Part shown: piece by piece, positions 33,972 to 43,781 of the stretch
Numbering within the stretch: position 1 is the stretch's first letter
Layout: the number at the start of each line of letters is the position of its first letter
Assembly (NCBI RefSeq): GCF_003121405.1
Contig: NZ_QBUY01000001.1
Location: 1 to 64,000, forward strand
Length of the DNA: 64,000 nucleotides
Direction: 5' to 3'
DNA from: Paraburkholderia sp. C35
Lineage (GTDB): Bacteria > Pseudomonadota > Gammaproteobacteria > Burkholderiales > Burkholderiaceae
The notes under the pieces: model-generated
Told to the model about the DNA's origin: nothing
The model's database searches: none
What the model saw: the letters and a program-made list of their open reading frames with translations, nothing else
Made by a program: the position numbers and the translations under genes

Positions 33972-35477
33972 ATGTCTACCGTCGCTATTCCTTCCTCCCC
34001 TGCGGACGCTTCTACGCAGCAGGCGTCTGCCGCACCCGTCACGATCCGTTCCGCGCAGGACGTATCGCGCATCGTCAACGCTGGCGCAGCGGAAGGCAGC
34101 AATGCCCGCATCGTGATCGCGATTGCACTTGGCGGCGTCTTTCTCGACGCCTACGATCTGACCTCACTCGCCTACGGCATCAAGGACATTGCGAAGCAGT
34201 TCGCGTTGACGCCCGTGCAGGTCGGTTTCGTTTCATCGGCGATCACCTTCGGCGCGATTCTGGGCGCGCTATTCGGCGGTTATCTGACCGACCGGATCGG
34301 CCGGTATCGGGTGTTCATGGCGGACATGCTGTTCTTCGTCGTCGCGGCGATTGCAGCCGGTCTCGCACCTAATGCGTGGGTGCTCGGTGCCGCCCGCTTT
34401 CTGATGGGCTTCGGCGTCGGCCTCGATCTCCCCGTCGCGATGGCGTTTCTCGCCGAGTTCTCCCGCGTGGCAGGAAAAGGCAACAAGGCCGCAAGCGTCG
34501 CCGCGTGGTGCCCCGCCTGGTATGCGGCAACCAGCACCTGCTATCTGCTGATACTCGGGCTCTACGCTGTTTTGCCCGAGCATCATCTCGGCTGGCTGTG
34601 GCGATTCACGCTCGCTTTCGGTGCAGTGCCCGCCATCGTCATCATCCTCGTGCGCAGCCGCTACATCAGCGAATCGCCCGTGTGGGCCGCCAACCAGGGC
34701 GATCTCGAGGGCGCAGCGCGCATCTTGAAGCGAACCTGGGGCGTCGATGTCGTCGTTGAGCGAAGCACAGCAGCCGTTGCACAGCCGCGCCGCGCGTCGT
34801 GGCGCAATTATGGTGTGCTGTTCAACGCGACCTATCGCAAGCGCACGATACTCGCTGCCGTGATCGGCAGTGCGTCATCGTTCGGCTACAACGCGATCAT
34901 CTTCGGCTTGCCTGTCATCATCACGAGCTTCTTCGCGCAAGGACCACTGACGACGATCGTCGCCTCGCTCGCACTCAATCTGGTGTTTGCCTTCGTAGGC
35001 GGTCTGATCGGCGTACGCACCGCGCCCACGGACGGCGCATGGAAGATGACGGTACTCGGGCATTCGCTGCAGTTTGCCTCCCTGATCGGACTGGCGCTCA
35101 TTGGCAAGCCGAGCGGCGGCGTGCTGGTGGTCGTTGCGATCCTGCTGCTGGGCGGCTATCTGTTCGGCCAAGGCTTCGGACCCGGTTCCCATTCGATGAC
35201 CTACGCGTCGCTCAGTTATCCGACGTCGCTGCGGGGCATTGGTGTGGGGTTCAATCAGACGCTGGTGCGCACGGCATCGACGGTTTCGCTGTTCCTGTTT
35301 CCCGTACTGGCAGCCGCGCTCGGCACCAAGGTGTTCTGGGTTATCGCCATTGCGCCGCTGACGTCGCTGCTGGTGCTGCTGGCGATTCGCTGGGAGCCGT
35401 CGGGTTATGACATCGATGGAGAAGACTATCGTGACGCAAATGCCGATGCGAACATCGGCCAGCGCCTAAGCGCCTGA
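33972..35477 (+). CDS. MFS transporter (sugar/organic acid porter type)
   Basis: A 501-residue major facilitator with 12 predicted helices. The signature loop between helices 2 and 3 is GGYLTDRIGRYR, and the second motif ARFLMGFGVGLDLPVA in helix 4 is typical of the metabolite:H+ symporter/sugar-porter-like group that takes up aromatic or organic acids. A 30-residue polar N-terminus precedes helix 1. Starts tested: ATG at 33972 avoids a run of upstream Met codons without ribosome sites. It lies at the head of the sulfur island and may import a sulfur-containing organic acid. It converges on the ssuB-type gene with 16 bases between them. Confidence 0.8.
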   Translation: MSTVAIPSSPADASTQQASAAPVTIRSAQDVSRIVNAGAAEGSNARIVIAIALGGVFLDAYDLTSLAYGIKDIAKQFALTPVQVGFVSSAITFGAILGALFGGYLTDRIGRYRVFMADMLFFVVAAIAAGLAPNAWVLGAARFLMGFGVGLDLPVAMAFLAEFSRVAGKGNKAASVAAWCPAWYAATSTCYLLILGLYAVLPEHHLGWLWRFTLAFGAVPAIVIILVRSRYISESPVWAANQGDLEGAARILKRTWGVDVVVERSTAAVAQPRRASWRNYGVLFNATYRKRTILAAVIGSASSFGYNAIIFGLPVIITSFFAQGPLTTIVASLALNLVFAFVGGLIGVRTAPTDGAWKMTVLGHSLQFASLIGLALIGKPSGGVLVVVAILLLGGYLFGQGFGPGSHSMTYASLSYPTSLRGIGVGFNQTLVRTASTVSLFLFPVLAAALGTKVFWVIAIAPLTSLLVLLAIRWEPSGYDIDGEDYRDANADANIGQRLSA

Positions 35478-35493
35478 TGCCCGCACATCGTCA

Positions 35494-36249
35494 CTAGACA
35501 GCAGTTGTCGCGATGCCTTCCAGCAGCGTGTCGCGCAATGCATTCATCGCGGGGTCGCGCAGATCGCGCGGCCGCGTCGCATCGATACGGATATCGCGTG
35601 CCATGCGGCTCGGCCGATCGTCGCCTGCGGGTGATAGCACGAGCACGCGATCCGAGAGATGCAATGCTTCATCGAGATCATGCGTGACGAGCAAAGCCGT
35701 CGTGCCGTGCGCCTGCGTCAACGCAAGCAATACGCGTTGAAGGCGCGCACGTGTGATCGCATCTACGGCGCTGAACGGTTCGTCGAGCAAGAGCAGATCG
35801 GGTTCGGCAAATAGCCCGCGCGCCAGTGCGACGCGTTGCGCCATGCCGCCGGACAACTGCTTCGGCAGCGCGTCGCGAATGCCCGGCAAGCCGACTTCAG
35901 CCAGCAGCGCATCGACACGCGGATCATTGCCTCGCCGCGATCCAGCGGCGAACGCGATGTTGTCGGCTACGCTGAGCCACGGCAACAGCCGCGGCTCCTG
36001 AAAGATCATGCCGATGCGGTCAGAAGGGCCACGCTGCAACTGCCGCTCGAGCAACACGGAACCGTCCGTGTGCGCATCGAGGCCGGCAATCGCCCGCAGC
36101 AGCGTGCTTTTGCCACAACCGCTCGGCCCCACCAGACTGACGATCTCGCCGCGCGCGAGCGCAAACGAAACGTGCTCGAATACGGTGCGCGCGCCGAAGC
36201 GCCGTGTTAGCCCTCGCACTTCCAGCAAAGACGCCGACGGCAATGTCAT
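35494..36249 (-). CDS. ssuB: SsuB/TauB-type sulfonate ABC ATPase
   Basis: A 251-residue ABC ATPase: Walker A GPSGCGKST, Q-loop IFQEPRLLPWL, signature LSGGMAQRVALAR, Walker B LLLLDEPFSAVD and switch His in VTHDLDEAL. The FQEPRLLPW and DEPFSAVD forms are those of the nitrate/taurine/sulfonate ATPases. Third gene of a binding protein-permease-ATPase operon; its ATG overlaps the permease stop as ATGA. It powers import of aliphatic sulfonates or sulfate esters. Confidence 0.88.
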   Translation of the reverse strand: MTLPSASLLEVRGLTRRFGARTVFEHVSFALARGEIVSLVGPSGCGKSTLLRAIAGLDAHTDGSVLLERQLQRGPSDRIGMIFQEPRLLPWLSVADNIAFAAGSRRGNDPRVDALLAEVGLPGIRDALPKQLSGGMAQRVALARGLFAEPDLLLLDEPFSAVDAITRARLQRVLLALTQAHGTTALLVTHDLDEALHLSDRVLVLSPAGDDRPSRMARDIRIDATRPRDLRDPAMNALRDTLLEGIATTAV

Positions 36250-37112
36250 GGTGTGTCTCCCGAAACATGGCGCGCATCACGCCACGACAGCACACGCCTT
36301 TCGATCAGCTTGAATGCGCCGTCACTCAGTTTGCCCAGCAGTGCCAGCAACAGGATCGCGCCGAACACGAGGTCCGGCCTGCCCGTCTCGCGTCCGTCGC
36401 TGAGAAGATAGCCAAGGCCGCGCGTCGCGGCGATCAGTTCGGCGGCGACCATGAACATCCAGGCGAGACTCAACCCGGTGCGCAGACCCGTGAAAATCTG
36501 TGGCATCGACGCGGGCAGCAATATGCGTGTGAACATGGCGCGTGCAGTCAGCCGGTGCAGTTCGCCGAATTCGATCAGCTTGCGGTCCACGCCATGAATA
36601 CCGGCGACGACGCTCAATTGCACCGGAAAAAACGCGCCAATCGCGATGAGGGTGATCTTCGGCGCTTCATCGATACCCATCCAGAGCAGCAGAATGGGCA
36701 CCCACGCCAGCGACGGAATCGCGCGCAGTGCCTGAAACGTAGGGTCGAGCAGCGCATCGACACGGCGGCTCAGGCCCATCGCCGCGCCAATCAGCAACGC
36801 GAGCCCCGCGCCGAGCGCAAAGCCTGCGTAGACGCGCGCGACACTCGCGCCGATGTGCCGCGCCACGCGTGCGCCACCCAGATCCCACAGTGTCTGCATG
36901 ATGGCGCTGGGCGCGGGCACGAGATGCATCGGCAGGACAGAGGTCCGCACCAGCGCTTCGATTGCAGCGAGGAATGCCACGGGCAACGCGAACCCCGCGT
37001 AACGCCACCATCGCAGTGTGCCGTGCGGACGTTTGCGTGAGCCAGTTTCGCGGGTGGATATCGGCGGAGGATCACGCACCTCCAGCGCGAGTGTCTGTTC
37101 AGGAGCAGCCAT
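36246..37112 (-). CDS. ssuC: SsuC/TauC-type sulfonate ABC permease
   Basis: A 288-residue inner-membrane permease with six helices and the EAA loop for ATPase contact (VDRKLIEFGELHRL...ILLPASMPQIFTGLRTGL). Typical of SsuC/TauC. The first 40 residues are cytoplasmic and basic, with one helix at about 43-63. Its stop overlaps the ATPase start; 27 bases separate it from the binding protein gene. It forms the channel for sulfonates/sulfate esters. Confidence 0.88.
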   Translation of the reverse strand: MAAPEQTLALEVRDPPPISTRETGSRKRPHGTLRWWRYAGFALPVAFLAAIEALVRTSVLPMHLVPAPSAIMQTLWDLGGARVARHIGASVARVYAGFALGAGLALLIGAAMGLSRRVDALLDPTFQALRAIPSLAWVPILLLWMGIDEAPKITLIAIGAFFPVQLSVVAGIHGVDRKLIEFGELHRLTARAMFTRILLPASMPQIFTGLRTGLSLAWMFMVAAELIAATRGLGYLLSDGRETGRPDLVFGAILLLALLGKLSDGAFKLIERRVLSWRDARHVSGDTP

Positions 37113-37139
37113 GATGCATGCTTGTGCTGATTGCGCGCG

Positions 37140-38198
37140 TCATTGCGCGCCATTGCTCGCAATAACCGGCTGCGCGACCTTCGAATCGATCAGCGCATCG
37201 ATGACCTGATTGAGATTCGTGCCGCTCTTTACCAGCTGTTCGTCGACGAGAATGGGCGCCGCGGCCTTGAGCGCAGCGATTTGCTGCGCGCCGGGCTGCG
37301 GATGGCTGAAGTCATTGCGGCTCAACTGCAGCTTCGCCACCGCGAGCGAGACCTTCGATTCTTCCGAGATGATCTTCGCCGTATCGTCGGGATGCGATGC
37401 AATCCAGACACGCGCTTTCTCATAGACCTTCAGCACGCGGGCCAGTTCGCCCGGATGCGCCTGAATGAAATCTTCACGCGCGTCGAGCAGACCCCACGTG
37501 TTGAAATCGACGTTGCGATACAGCAGGCGCGCACCGTTATCGACTTCTGCCGCCGCCATGTGCGGATCGAGCCCGGCCCATGCATCGACTTGTCCATTCA
37601 CGAGCGCCGTGCGTCCATCCGGATGCTGGAGGTTGACGATTTCCACATCATCGCGCGTCAGGCCCACGGTGTGCAACGCACGCAACGTGAACAGAAACGG
37701 ATCGGTGCCCTTGGTCGCCGCAATCTTCTTGCCCTTCAGATCGGCGAGGCTTTTGATGGGCGAATCCTTGGGCCCCACCAGCGCCGTCCATTCCGGGCGC
37801 GAGAAGACATAGACGGCGCGAATGGGATTACCGTTCGCCTTGCCGAGCACGGCGGCAAGACCGGCTGTCGAGCCGATGTCGATCGCGCCGCTATTCAGAT
37901 ACTCGAGCGCGCGATTGCTGCCAAGACTCAGCACCCACTTGACCTGCGTGTGATCGGCGGCGAATTCCTGATCGAGCCAGCCGTTGCGCTTGATCACAAG
38001 GCTTTCCGGCGAGTAGTACGCATAGTCGAGCTTCAGTTCGGTGAGCGGCGCGGCCTGCGCGCTGCCGAAGTAGCAAAGCGCCAGCGCAGCGGCTGCCGTC
38101 GTCATGATGTGGCGCACAATGGACGCGCGTCGCGCGCGTGCGAAGAATGCAAAGCCCCGAACCGATGCCATCGATTGTCCTTTATGGTCGTGTGTCAT
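37140..38198 (-). CDS. ssuA: SsuA-type sulfonate/sulfate ester binding protein
   Basis: A 352-residue periplasmic binding protein of the SsuA/AtsR group with a signal peptide ending near SAQA (about residues 30-48; the N-terminal 30 residues are basic). Mature sequence features are LKLDYAYYSPESLVIKRNGWLDQEFAA, SLGSNRALEYLNSGAIDIGSTAG and VWIASHPDDTAKIISEES. It leads the operon with permease and ATPase. Another ATG, nine codons later, is also possible. Together with AtsK-type dioxygenase downstream, sulfate-ester uptake is as likely as sulfonate uptake. Confidence 0.87.
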   Translation of the reverse strand: MTHDHKGQSMASVRGFAFFARARRASIVRHIMTTAAAALALCYFGSAQAAPLTELKLDYAYYSPESLVIKRNGWLDQEFAADHTQVKWVLSLGSNRALEYLNSGAIDIGSTAGLAAVLGKANGNPIRAVYVFSRPEWTALVGPKDSPIKSLADLKGKKIAATKGTDPFLFTLRALHTVGLTRDDVEIVNLQHPDGRTALVNGQVDAWAGLDPHMAAAEVDNGARLLYRNVDFNTWGLLDAREDFIQAHPGELARVLKVYEKARVWIASHPDDTAKIISEESKVSLAVAKLQLSRNDFSHPQPGAQQIAALKAAAPILVDEQLVKSGTNLNQVIDALIDSKVAQPVIASNGAQ

Positions 38199-38330
38199 TT
38201 AAGCTTTCAATGTAACGAAGCCGATCGCATCTGCGAACCAATTAAAGTTCAGAATCAAAGCAGTCCTGGCGCTATTGCAGAAATGGTGCTTGAATTCCAG
38301 GGTGCAAAGATCTAAAGCACGAATTCGTAT

Positions 38331-38357
38331 AAGCATTCGAGCACTCGATAGTAGGCC
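38331..38357 (+). promoter_or_regulatory. ATAAGCA element upstream of the oxidoreductase at 38476
   Basis: ATAAGCA followed after 12 bases by ATAGTAGG; the same pair at the same spacing recurs at 39697-39723. A TACACT -10-like hexamer follows about 20 bases on. Proposed activator site for a CysB/SsuR-type regulator. Confidence 0.5.
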
Positions 38358-38475
38358 GCGTCGCGGCAGCTTTCTTACACTAGCTGGTTAGCCGCGGGCT
38401 GCGGCAGTGTTGCCGGCAGCCCGCTTCGAAGCGGCTCCGATACGTGCCGCCCGTTGTTCCAAGGCCTTCCCTACC

Positions 38476-39660
38476 ATGTCAGCACACGTTGAATTCCATC
38501 CCGCTGCGCAAAACGAAACCGCGCGGGTTCTTGCAGCCCAATTTGCCGGAAGCGCTGTCGAGCGCGACGAAAAAGGCGGCACGCCCAAAGCCGAGCGTGA
38601 CGCGATCCGGGCGAGCGGTCTGCTCGCGCTCTCCATTCCCCGGCAATACGGCGGAACGGGTGCGTCGTGGACGGAAACACTGGATGTCGTCAGAACCTTC
38701 GCGCGTGTCGACAGTTCGATCGCACACGTGTTCGGCTTTCATCATCTTTTGCTCGCGACGGTGCAGCTGTTCGGACGTCCCGATCAATGGGAACCGTGGC
38801 TCACGCAGACGGCACAGAACAACTGGTTCTGGGGCAATACGTTGAATCCGCTCGATACGCGCACCGTCGCGCAGCGGACCGATACCGGCTACGTATTCTC
38901 GGGCCGCAAGAGCTTCTGCTCGGGCGCGCTCGATTCCGACATGCTGGTCGCGTCGGGTCTCGACTCCGAGAGCCGCAAGCTGCTGATCGCGGCGATCCCC
39001 ACGGCACGTGCGGGCATTACGTTGAATCCCGACTGGAACAGCTTCGGGCAACGGCAAACGGATAGCGGCAGCGCGCTGTTCGAAAACGTCCGCATCGAAA
39101 CGAACGAATTGCTGCTCGATCCAGGTCCGTTGAGCACGCCGTTCGCGTGCCTGCGGCCGCTGCTGGCGCAACTGATCTTCGCGCAACTGTTTCTGGGCAT
39201 CGGCGAGGGTGTGTTCGCGGAGATGAAGCACTATACGCGCCACGAATCGCGGCCATGGTTCAAGTCACCGGCGCAACAGGCCAGCAAGGATCCGCATGTG
39301 TTGCGTCACTATGGCGAGTTCTGGGTCGAGCTTGAAAGTGTGCGTTTGCTGGCTGCGCGCGCGGTGCAAATGTTCGACGCTGCGTGGGCACGCGGTGCAT
39401 CGCTCGACGAAACGGAACGCGGCCACGTTGCCGTCGCGGTCGCCACGGCCAAGGTAGCGGCGACGCGCGTCGGTCTCGATCTCAGCAGCCGGCTGTTCGA
39501 AGTGGCGGGCGCGCGTGCGACGCACGGCGCGCTGCGGCTCGACCGCTTCTGGCGCAATCTGCGCGTGCAAACGCTGCATGACCCGGTGGACTACAAGCTG
39601 CAGGAACTCGGCGAGTGGGCCGTCAACGACGAACTGCCAACGCCCTCCTTCTATTCCTGA
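38476..39660 (+). CDS. Acyl-CoA-dehydrogenase-fold monooxygenase (DszC/SfnB-like)
   Basis: A 394-residue flavoenzyme with the acyl-CoA dehydrogenase fold but in the oxygenase branch (DszC, SfnB): early LALSIPRQYGGTGASW segment, a middle FMN/beta domain (FSGRKSFCSGA), and the C-terminal LDRFWRNLRVQTLHDP motif shared by SfnB-type proteins. No acyl-CoA catalytic Glu motif typical of true dehydrogenases is evident. Such enzymes use reduced FMN and oxygen on sulfones or sulfoxides. The ATG at 38476 fits the family start. First of a run of related genes. Confidence 0.8.
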   Translation: MSAHVEFHPAAQNETARVLAAQFAGSAVERDEKGGTPKAERDAIRASGLLALSIPRQYGGTGASWTETLDVVRTFARVDSSIAHVFGFHHLLLATVQLFGRPDQWEPWLTQTAQNNWFWGNTLNPLDTRTVAQRTDTGYVFSGRKSFCSGALDSDMLVASGLDSESRKLLIAAIPTARAGITLNPDWNSFGQRQTDSGSALFENVRIETNELLLDPGPLSTPFACLRPLLAQLIFAQLFLGIGEGVFAEMKHYTRHESRPWFKSPAQQASKDPHVLRHYGEFWVELESVRLLAARAVQMFDAAWARGASLDETERGHVAVAVATAKVAATRVGLDLSSRLFEVAGARATHGALRLDRFWRNLRVQTLHDPVDYKLQELGEWAVNDELPTPSFYS

Positions 39661-39696
39661 GCGCAGCCCGGTGCCGGTTCGAAAATCGGCATCCGT

Positions 39697-39723
39697 CATA
39701 AGCAATTTCATATTCGATAGTAG
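39697..39723 (+). promoter_or_regulatory. ATAAGCA element upstream of the SfnB-like gene at 39838
   Basis: ATAAGCA, 12 bases, ATAGTAGG, identical in both halves and spacing to the copy at 38331-38357, about 140 bases before the gene, the same distance as the first copy. Confidence 0.5.
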
Positions 39724-39837
39724 GACTGGCTCGCCTGGACTGATCCAATACAGGATTGGCCTTGCCCGATGCAAACCGCGACGTTGCCACGGTGAGCGAA
39801 CGGCGCGAAAGGCTTTTCCGTGTTCGTGTGAGCCAAT

Positions 39838-41088
39838 ATGTCTACAGTCGAATCGTCCCCTGCTGCGGCGCCTTTGCCGCGGAATCCCGACCCCACGCGC
39901 GTAAAGCACATTGCCAGCGATGCCGACGCGATCGCCGCCGCTCACGCGCTTGCCGCCAGTTTTGCCGAGGGCGCGTCCGAACGCGACCGCCAGCGCATCC
40001 TGCCGTGGGCCGAACTCGATCTCTGGTCCGAAAGCGGACTCGGCGCGATCACGGTGCCGCGCGAGTATGGCGGCGCGGACGTATCGTTTGCGACGCTGGC
40101 TGAAGTGTTCGTGATCCTCTGCGCAGCCGATCCCGCGCTCGGCCAGATTCCGCAGAATCATTTCGGTTTGCTGGGCGTGCTGCGTGAAATCGGCACGCCC
40201 GGGCAGAAAGCGCGCCTGTATGGCGAAGTGCTGGCCGGTCGCCGGCTCGGCAATGCCGGTCCGGAACGCCGCTCGGCGGCGGCCACGACGATCCTGCAGG
40301 GCACGACTCGGCTTCGCGAGACGCACAATGGTTTGCGCCTCGACGGCAAGCGTTTCTATTCGACGGGCGCGCTGTTCGCCCATCGTGTCCCCGCCCGTGC
40401 GACGGACGACGCAGGACGCGCGGTGCAGGTGTGGGTGCCGCGCGATGCGCCGGGTCTCACAGTCATCGACGACTGGCGCTCATTCGGCCAGCGCACCACG
40501 GCGAGCGGCACGGTGATCTTTGAAGATGTGCATATCGATCCGCAGGACGTCCTGCCAATCTGGCAGCTTGCCGACCGTCCCGGCCTGTTCGGTCCGAACT
40601 CGCAGCTGATCCAGGCTGCCATCGATCAAGGCATCGCCGAGGCCGCCGTCGTCGATGCAATCGCCTTCGTGCGTGAACGCGCGAGACCGTGGATCGATTC
40701 AGGTCTGGAGCGCGCAACGGACGATCCCTACATCATCGGTGACGTGGGCCGTCTGGAGATCGACTTGCACGCTGCGCGCGAAGTGCTGCTGGAAACGGGC
40801 TATACGCTCGATGCGATCGCCGCCGCACCGATCGATGCCGAAGCAAGCGCGCGGGCTTCCGTTGCCGTGGCGGAGGCCAAGATACTGACTACGCGCAGCG
40901 CCCTCGAAGCGAGCGAAAAGCTGTTCGAACTGGCCGGGTCCGCTTCGACGCGTGCCGCGCATAACCTCGACCGTCACTGGCGCAACGCGCGCACCCATAC
41001 GCTGCACGATCCCGTGCGCTGGAAGCTGCATCTGCTCGGCAACTATCACCTGAATCATGTGCTGCCCACGCGGCATTCGTGGAACTGA
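39838..41088 (+). CDS. sfnB: SfnB-family sulfur acquisition oxidoreductase, copy 1
   Basis: A 416-residue member of the SfnB family (acyl-CoA-dehydrogenase fold). Features: ALAASFAEGASERDRQ, TVPREYGGADVSFATLAEVF, PALGQIPQNHFG (the family-typical QNH motif), FYSTGALFAH and FGQRTTASGTVIFEDV, and the C-terminal LDRHWRNARTHTLHDPVRWK. SfnB is induced by sulfur limitation and is thought to take part in oxidising dimethyl sulfone-type compounds. It begins a polycistronic unit with the next three genes. Confidence 0.87.
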   Translation: MSTVESSPAAAPLPRNPDPTRVKHIASDADAIAAAHALAASFAEGASERDRQRILPWAELDLWSESGLGAITVPREYGGADVSFATLAEVFVILCAADPALGQIPQNHFGLLGVLREIGTPGQKARLYGEVLAGRRLGNAGPERRSAAATTILQGTTRLRETHNGLRLDGKRFYSTGALFAHRVPARATDDAGRAVQVWVPRDAPGLTVIDDWRSFGQRTTASGTVIFEDVHIDPQDVLPIWQLADRPGLFGPNSQLIQAAIDQGIAEAAVVDAIAFVRERARPWIDSGLERATDDPYIIGDVGRLEIDLHAAREVLLETGYTLDAIAAAPIDAEASARASVAVAEAKILTTRSALEASEKLFELAGSASTRAAHNLDRHWRNARTHTLHDPVRWKLHLLGNYHLNHVLPTRHSWN

Positions 41089-41091
41089 GAC

Positions 41092-42354
41092 ATGAGTATC
41101 GAACTATCTGAAGAGACGCGCGACAGCGCGGTCGGCGGGCAGGCGCTTCACGCATCGCAAGCGCAACCCACACCCGACCGGATCGAGGACGATGCACACG
41201 CACTGCGCGTCGCACAGCGCCTCGCCGATGCATTCGCACCCGAGGCCGCCGCGCGCGACCGCGAACGCCGCCTGCCGTGGGCCGAACTCGATGCGTTCGT
41301 CGCGAGCGGACTGTGGGCGATCACGGTGCCGCGCGAGTTCGGCGGCGCCGGCGTGCGCAGCGGCACGCTCGCGGAAGTGACGGCGGCGATCTCGGCTGCT
41401 GACGGCTCGCTTGGGCAGATTCCGCAAAATCATTTCTATGCGCTCGAAGTGCTGCGCGTCGGCGGCAGCGAGGAACAGCAGCGCTTTTTCTACGAGCGGG
41501 TGCTGGCGGGCGAGCGCTTCGGCAACGCGCTGGCCGAAACGGGCCACAAGGATTTCAGGCGCCGCACGCGGCTCACACGCACCACGGCAGGCTGGCATAT
41601 CGATGGCCGCAAGTTCTATTGCACGGGCGCACTCTACGCACACTGGATTCCCACGCTCGTGATTACGGAAGAGCGCGGACGCGACGTCACCTGTCTCGCG
41701 TTCGTGCCGCGCAACGCGCCCGGTGTCGAAGTGATCGACGATTGGGATGGCTTCGGCCAGCGGATCACGGGCAGCGGGTCGGTGCAGTTCAGTCACGTGC
41801 GTGTGGAACCGGAATGGGTCGTGCCGTTTCAGGCCTCGTTTGAACGTCCGACCACCATCGGACCGCTCGCGCAGATCATCCACGCCGCCATCGATCTGGG
41901 CCAGGCGCGCGGCGCTTTCCAGGCCGCGCAGCAGTTCGTGCGCGAACACGCGCGGCCCTGGATCGATGCAAAGGTGGACCGCGCCGCGGACGATCCGCTG
42001 ACCATCGCACAGTTCGGCGATCTCGCCGTACGGCTGCGCGCAGCGGAGGCCTTGCTGCGCCGCGCGGGACGCTTTGTCGATGCGGCCCAGGCCGAGCCGA
42101 CGGAACGCTCGGTCGCGCAGGCATCGGTGGCGGTTGCGGAAGCGCGCGCATTGACCACGACGATCTCGCTCGATGCAGGCACGCGGCTGTTCGAACTGGC
42201 GGGCACCTCGGCAACACTCGACGGACTCGGTCTGGACCGTTTCTGGCGCAACGCGCGCACTCACACGCTGCACGATCCCGTGCGCTGGAAGTATCACGCG
42301 GTAGGCAACTACTACCTCAACGACAAGCTGCCGCCCCGGCATGGAGCGTTGTGA
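41092..42354 (+). CDS. SfnB-family sulfur acquisition oxidoreductase, copy 2
   Basis: A 420-residue paralogue of copy 1, three bases downstream. It shares TVPREFGGAGVRSGTLAEVT, LGQIPQNHFYALEVLR, FYCTGALYAHWIPT and the C-terminal LDRFWRNARTHTLHDPVRWK. The two copies probably arose by duplication, with the C-terminal halves better conserved than the middle domain. Its stop overlaps the start of the next gene (TGATG), showing translational coupling. Role as for copy 1. Confidence 0.86.
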   Translation: MSIELSEETRDSAVGGQALHASQAQPTPDRIEDDAHALRVAQRLADAFAPEAAARDRERRLPWAELDAFVASGLWAITVPREFGGAGVRSGTLAEVTAAISAADGSLGQIPQNHFYALEVLRVGGSEEQQRFFYERVLAGERFGNALAETGHKDFRRRTRLTRTTAGWHIDGRKFYCTGALYAHWIPTLVITEERGRDVTCLAFVPRNAPGVEVIDDWDGFGQRITGSGSVQFSHVRVEPEWVVPFQASFERPTTIGPLAQIIHAAIDLGQARGAFQAAQQFVREHARPWIDAKVDRAADDPLTIAQFGDLAVRLRAAEALLRRAGRFVDAAQAEPTERSVAQASVAVAEARALTTTISLDAGTRLFELAGTSATLDGLGLDRFWRNARTHTLHDPVRWKYHAVGNYYLNDKLPPRHGAL

Positions 42355-43781
42355 TGACACGAAAACAGATTTTGCTCAACGCGTTCAACATGAACTGCGT
42401 GGGCCATATCAATCACGGCTTGTGGACGCATCCGCGCGACCGTTCGGTGGATTACCGTCAGTTGCCGTACTGGACCGATCTTGCCCGCACACTGGAACGC
42501 GGCCTGTTCGACGGGCTGTTTCTGGCGGATATCGTCGGTGTGTACGACGTCTATCAGCATAACGTCGACGTGACCTTGCGCGAGTCGATCCAGTTGCCCG
42601 TCAACGACCCGCTGCTGTTGATCTCGGCGATGGCCGCCGTGACGGAACATCTGGGCTTCGGCGTGACGGTCAACCTCACGTACGAGCAGCCCTATCTGCT
42701 CGCGCGCCGCTTCTCGACGCTCGATCATCTGACGCAAGGGCGCATCGGCTGGAACATCGTCACCGGCTATCTGGATAGCGCGGCGCGCGCGATGGGCCTG
42801 CATGAACAGCTTCCGCACGACGCACGCTACGAGCGCGCCGATGAGTATCTCGACGTGCTCTACAAGCTGTGGGAAGGCAGTTGGGAGACGGACGCCGTGC
42901 GGCGCGACAAGTCAGCGCGCGTGTACGCAGACCCGGCGAAAGTACATGCGGTGCGGCATGCCGGACGCTACTACAACGTCGACGGCTATCACCTTGCGGA
43001 GCCGTCGCCGCAACGCACTCCCGTGCTGTTTCAGGCCGGCAGTTCCGGGCGCGGCCAGCGCTTTGCCGCGCGTCACGCCGAGTGCGTGTTTATCTCACCG
43101 CCGAACCGCAAGGTCGCGCGCGAAACGGTGCAGACCTTGCGTGAACAGCTCGTGCAGGCAGGACGGCGTCCCGACGACGTCAAGGTCTTCGCAGGCACGG
43201 CCGTCGTTGCCGGGAAAACCGAACGCGAAGCGCGCGAGAAATACGCCGACTATCTGCAGTACGCGAGCCGCGAAGCTGGGCTGGCGCATTTTGCGGCGAG
43301 CACGGGCATCGACTATGCGCAATACGATCTCGACGCGCCTGTCGACTACACGCCCGGCAACGCGATCGAATCGGCCACGCGCACCGCGAAGCAACATGGC
43401 TGGACGCGCCGCAAGCTGCTGGAGATGTTCGAGCTGGGCGGCCGTTATCCCGCGATCGTCGGCAGCGCGGCGCAGGTGGCAGATGAACTGGAGGCGTGGA
43501 ACGACGAAACGGGGATCGACGGATTCAACCTGAGCCGCACGGTGGTGCCGGAGAGCTACGAGGATTTCATCGATCTCGTCGTGCCCGAATTGCAAAGCCG
43601 TGGCCTCTACAAGACCGCGTACGCCGACGGCACGCTGCGCCAGCGGCTGTTCGGCGAGGGCGATCATCTTCCGGAACGGCACGCTGCCGCAGGTTTCCGC
43701 CGCCCTGCTTCGGCGCACCCATCCGGCGATACAAACGATACGAAGGGCGCGCACGAACGCCTTGCGAAGGAGCATTCATGA
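42354..43781 (+). CDS. LLM-class FMN-dependent monooxygenase (NtaA/SnaA/DszA family)
   Basis: A 475-residue luciferase-like TIM-barrel monooxygenase. Family marks include [64 protein letters not shown] and [21 protein letters not shown]. DszA-type enzymes take reduced FMN from a separate reductase and cleave C-S bonds of sulfones; SnaA and NtaA act on other substrates. Translationally coupled on both sides (TGATG with the SfnB copy, ATGA with ssuD). Given the neighbours, a sulfone or sulfonate substrate is likely. Confidence 0.85.
   Translation: MTRKQILLNAFNMNCVGHINHGLWTHPRDRSVDYRQLPYWTDLARTLERGLFDGLFLADIVGVYDVYQHNVDVTLRESIQLPVNDPLLLISAMAAVTEHLGFGVTVNLTYEQPYLLARRFSTLDHLTQGRIGWNIVTGYLDSAARAMGLHEQLPHDARYERADEYLDVLYKLWEGSWETDAVRRDKSARVYADPAKVHAVRHAGRYYNVDGYHLAEPSPQRTPVLFQAGSSGRGQRFAARHAECVFISPPNRKVARETVQTLREQLVQAGRRPDDVKVFAGTAVVAGKTEREAREKYADYLQYASREAGLAHFAASTGIDYAQYDLDAPVDYTPGNAIESATRTAKQHGWTRRKLLEMFELGGRYPAIVGSAAQVADELEAWNDETGIDGFNLSRTVVPESYEDFIDLVVPELQSRGLYKTAYADGTLRQRLFGEGDHLPERHAAAGFRRPASAHPSGDTNDTKGAHERLAKEHS

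Noticed and set aside
37131..38315. Plus-strand open frame of 394 codons
   Set aside because: Antisense to the ssuA-type gene, whose motifs and signal peptide are clear.
39751..39775. Possible sigma-54 promoter (TTGGCC ... ATGCA) upstream of the SfnB-like gene, considered because SfnR systems use sigma-54
   Set aside because: The GG and GC dinucleotides are 11 bases apart rather than 10, and the rest of the consensus is poor.
41104..42360. Minus-strand open frame of 418 codons opposite SfnB copy 2
   Set aside because: It mirrors the real gene almost end to end, has no recognisable motif and is Arg/His-rich.
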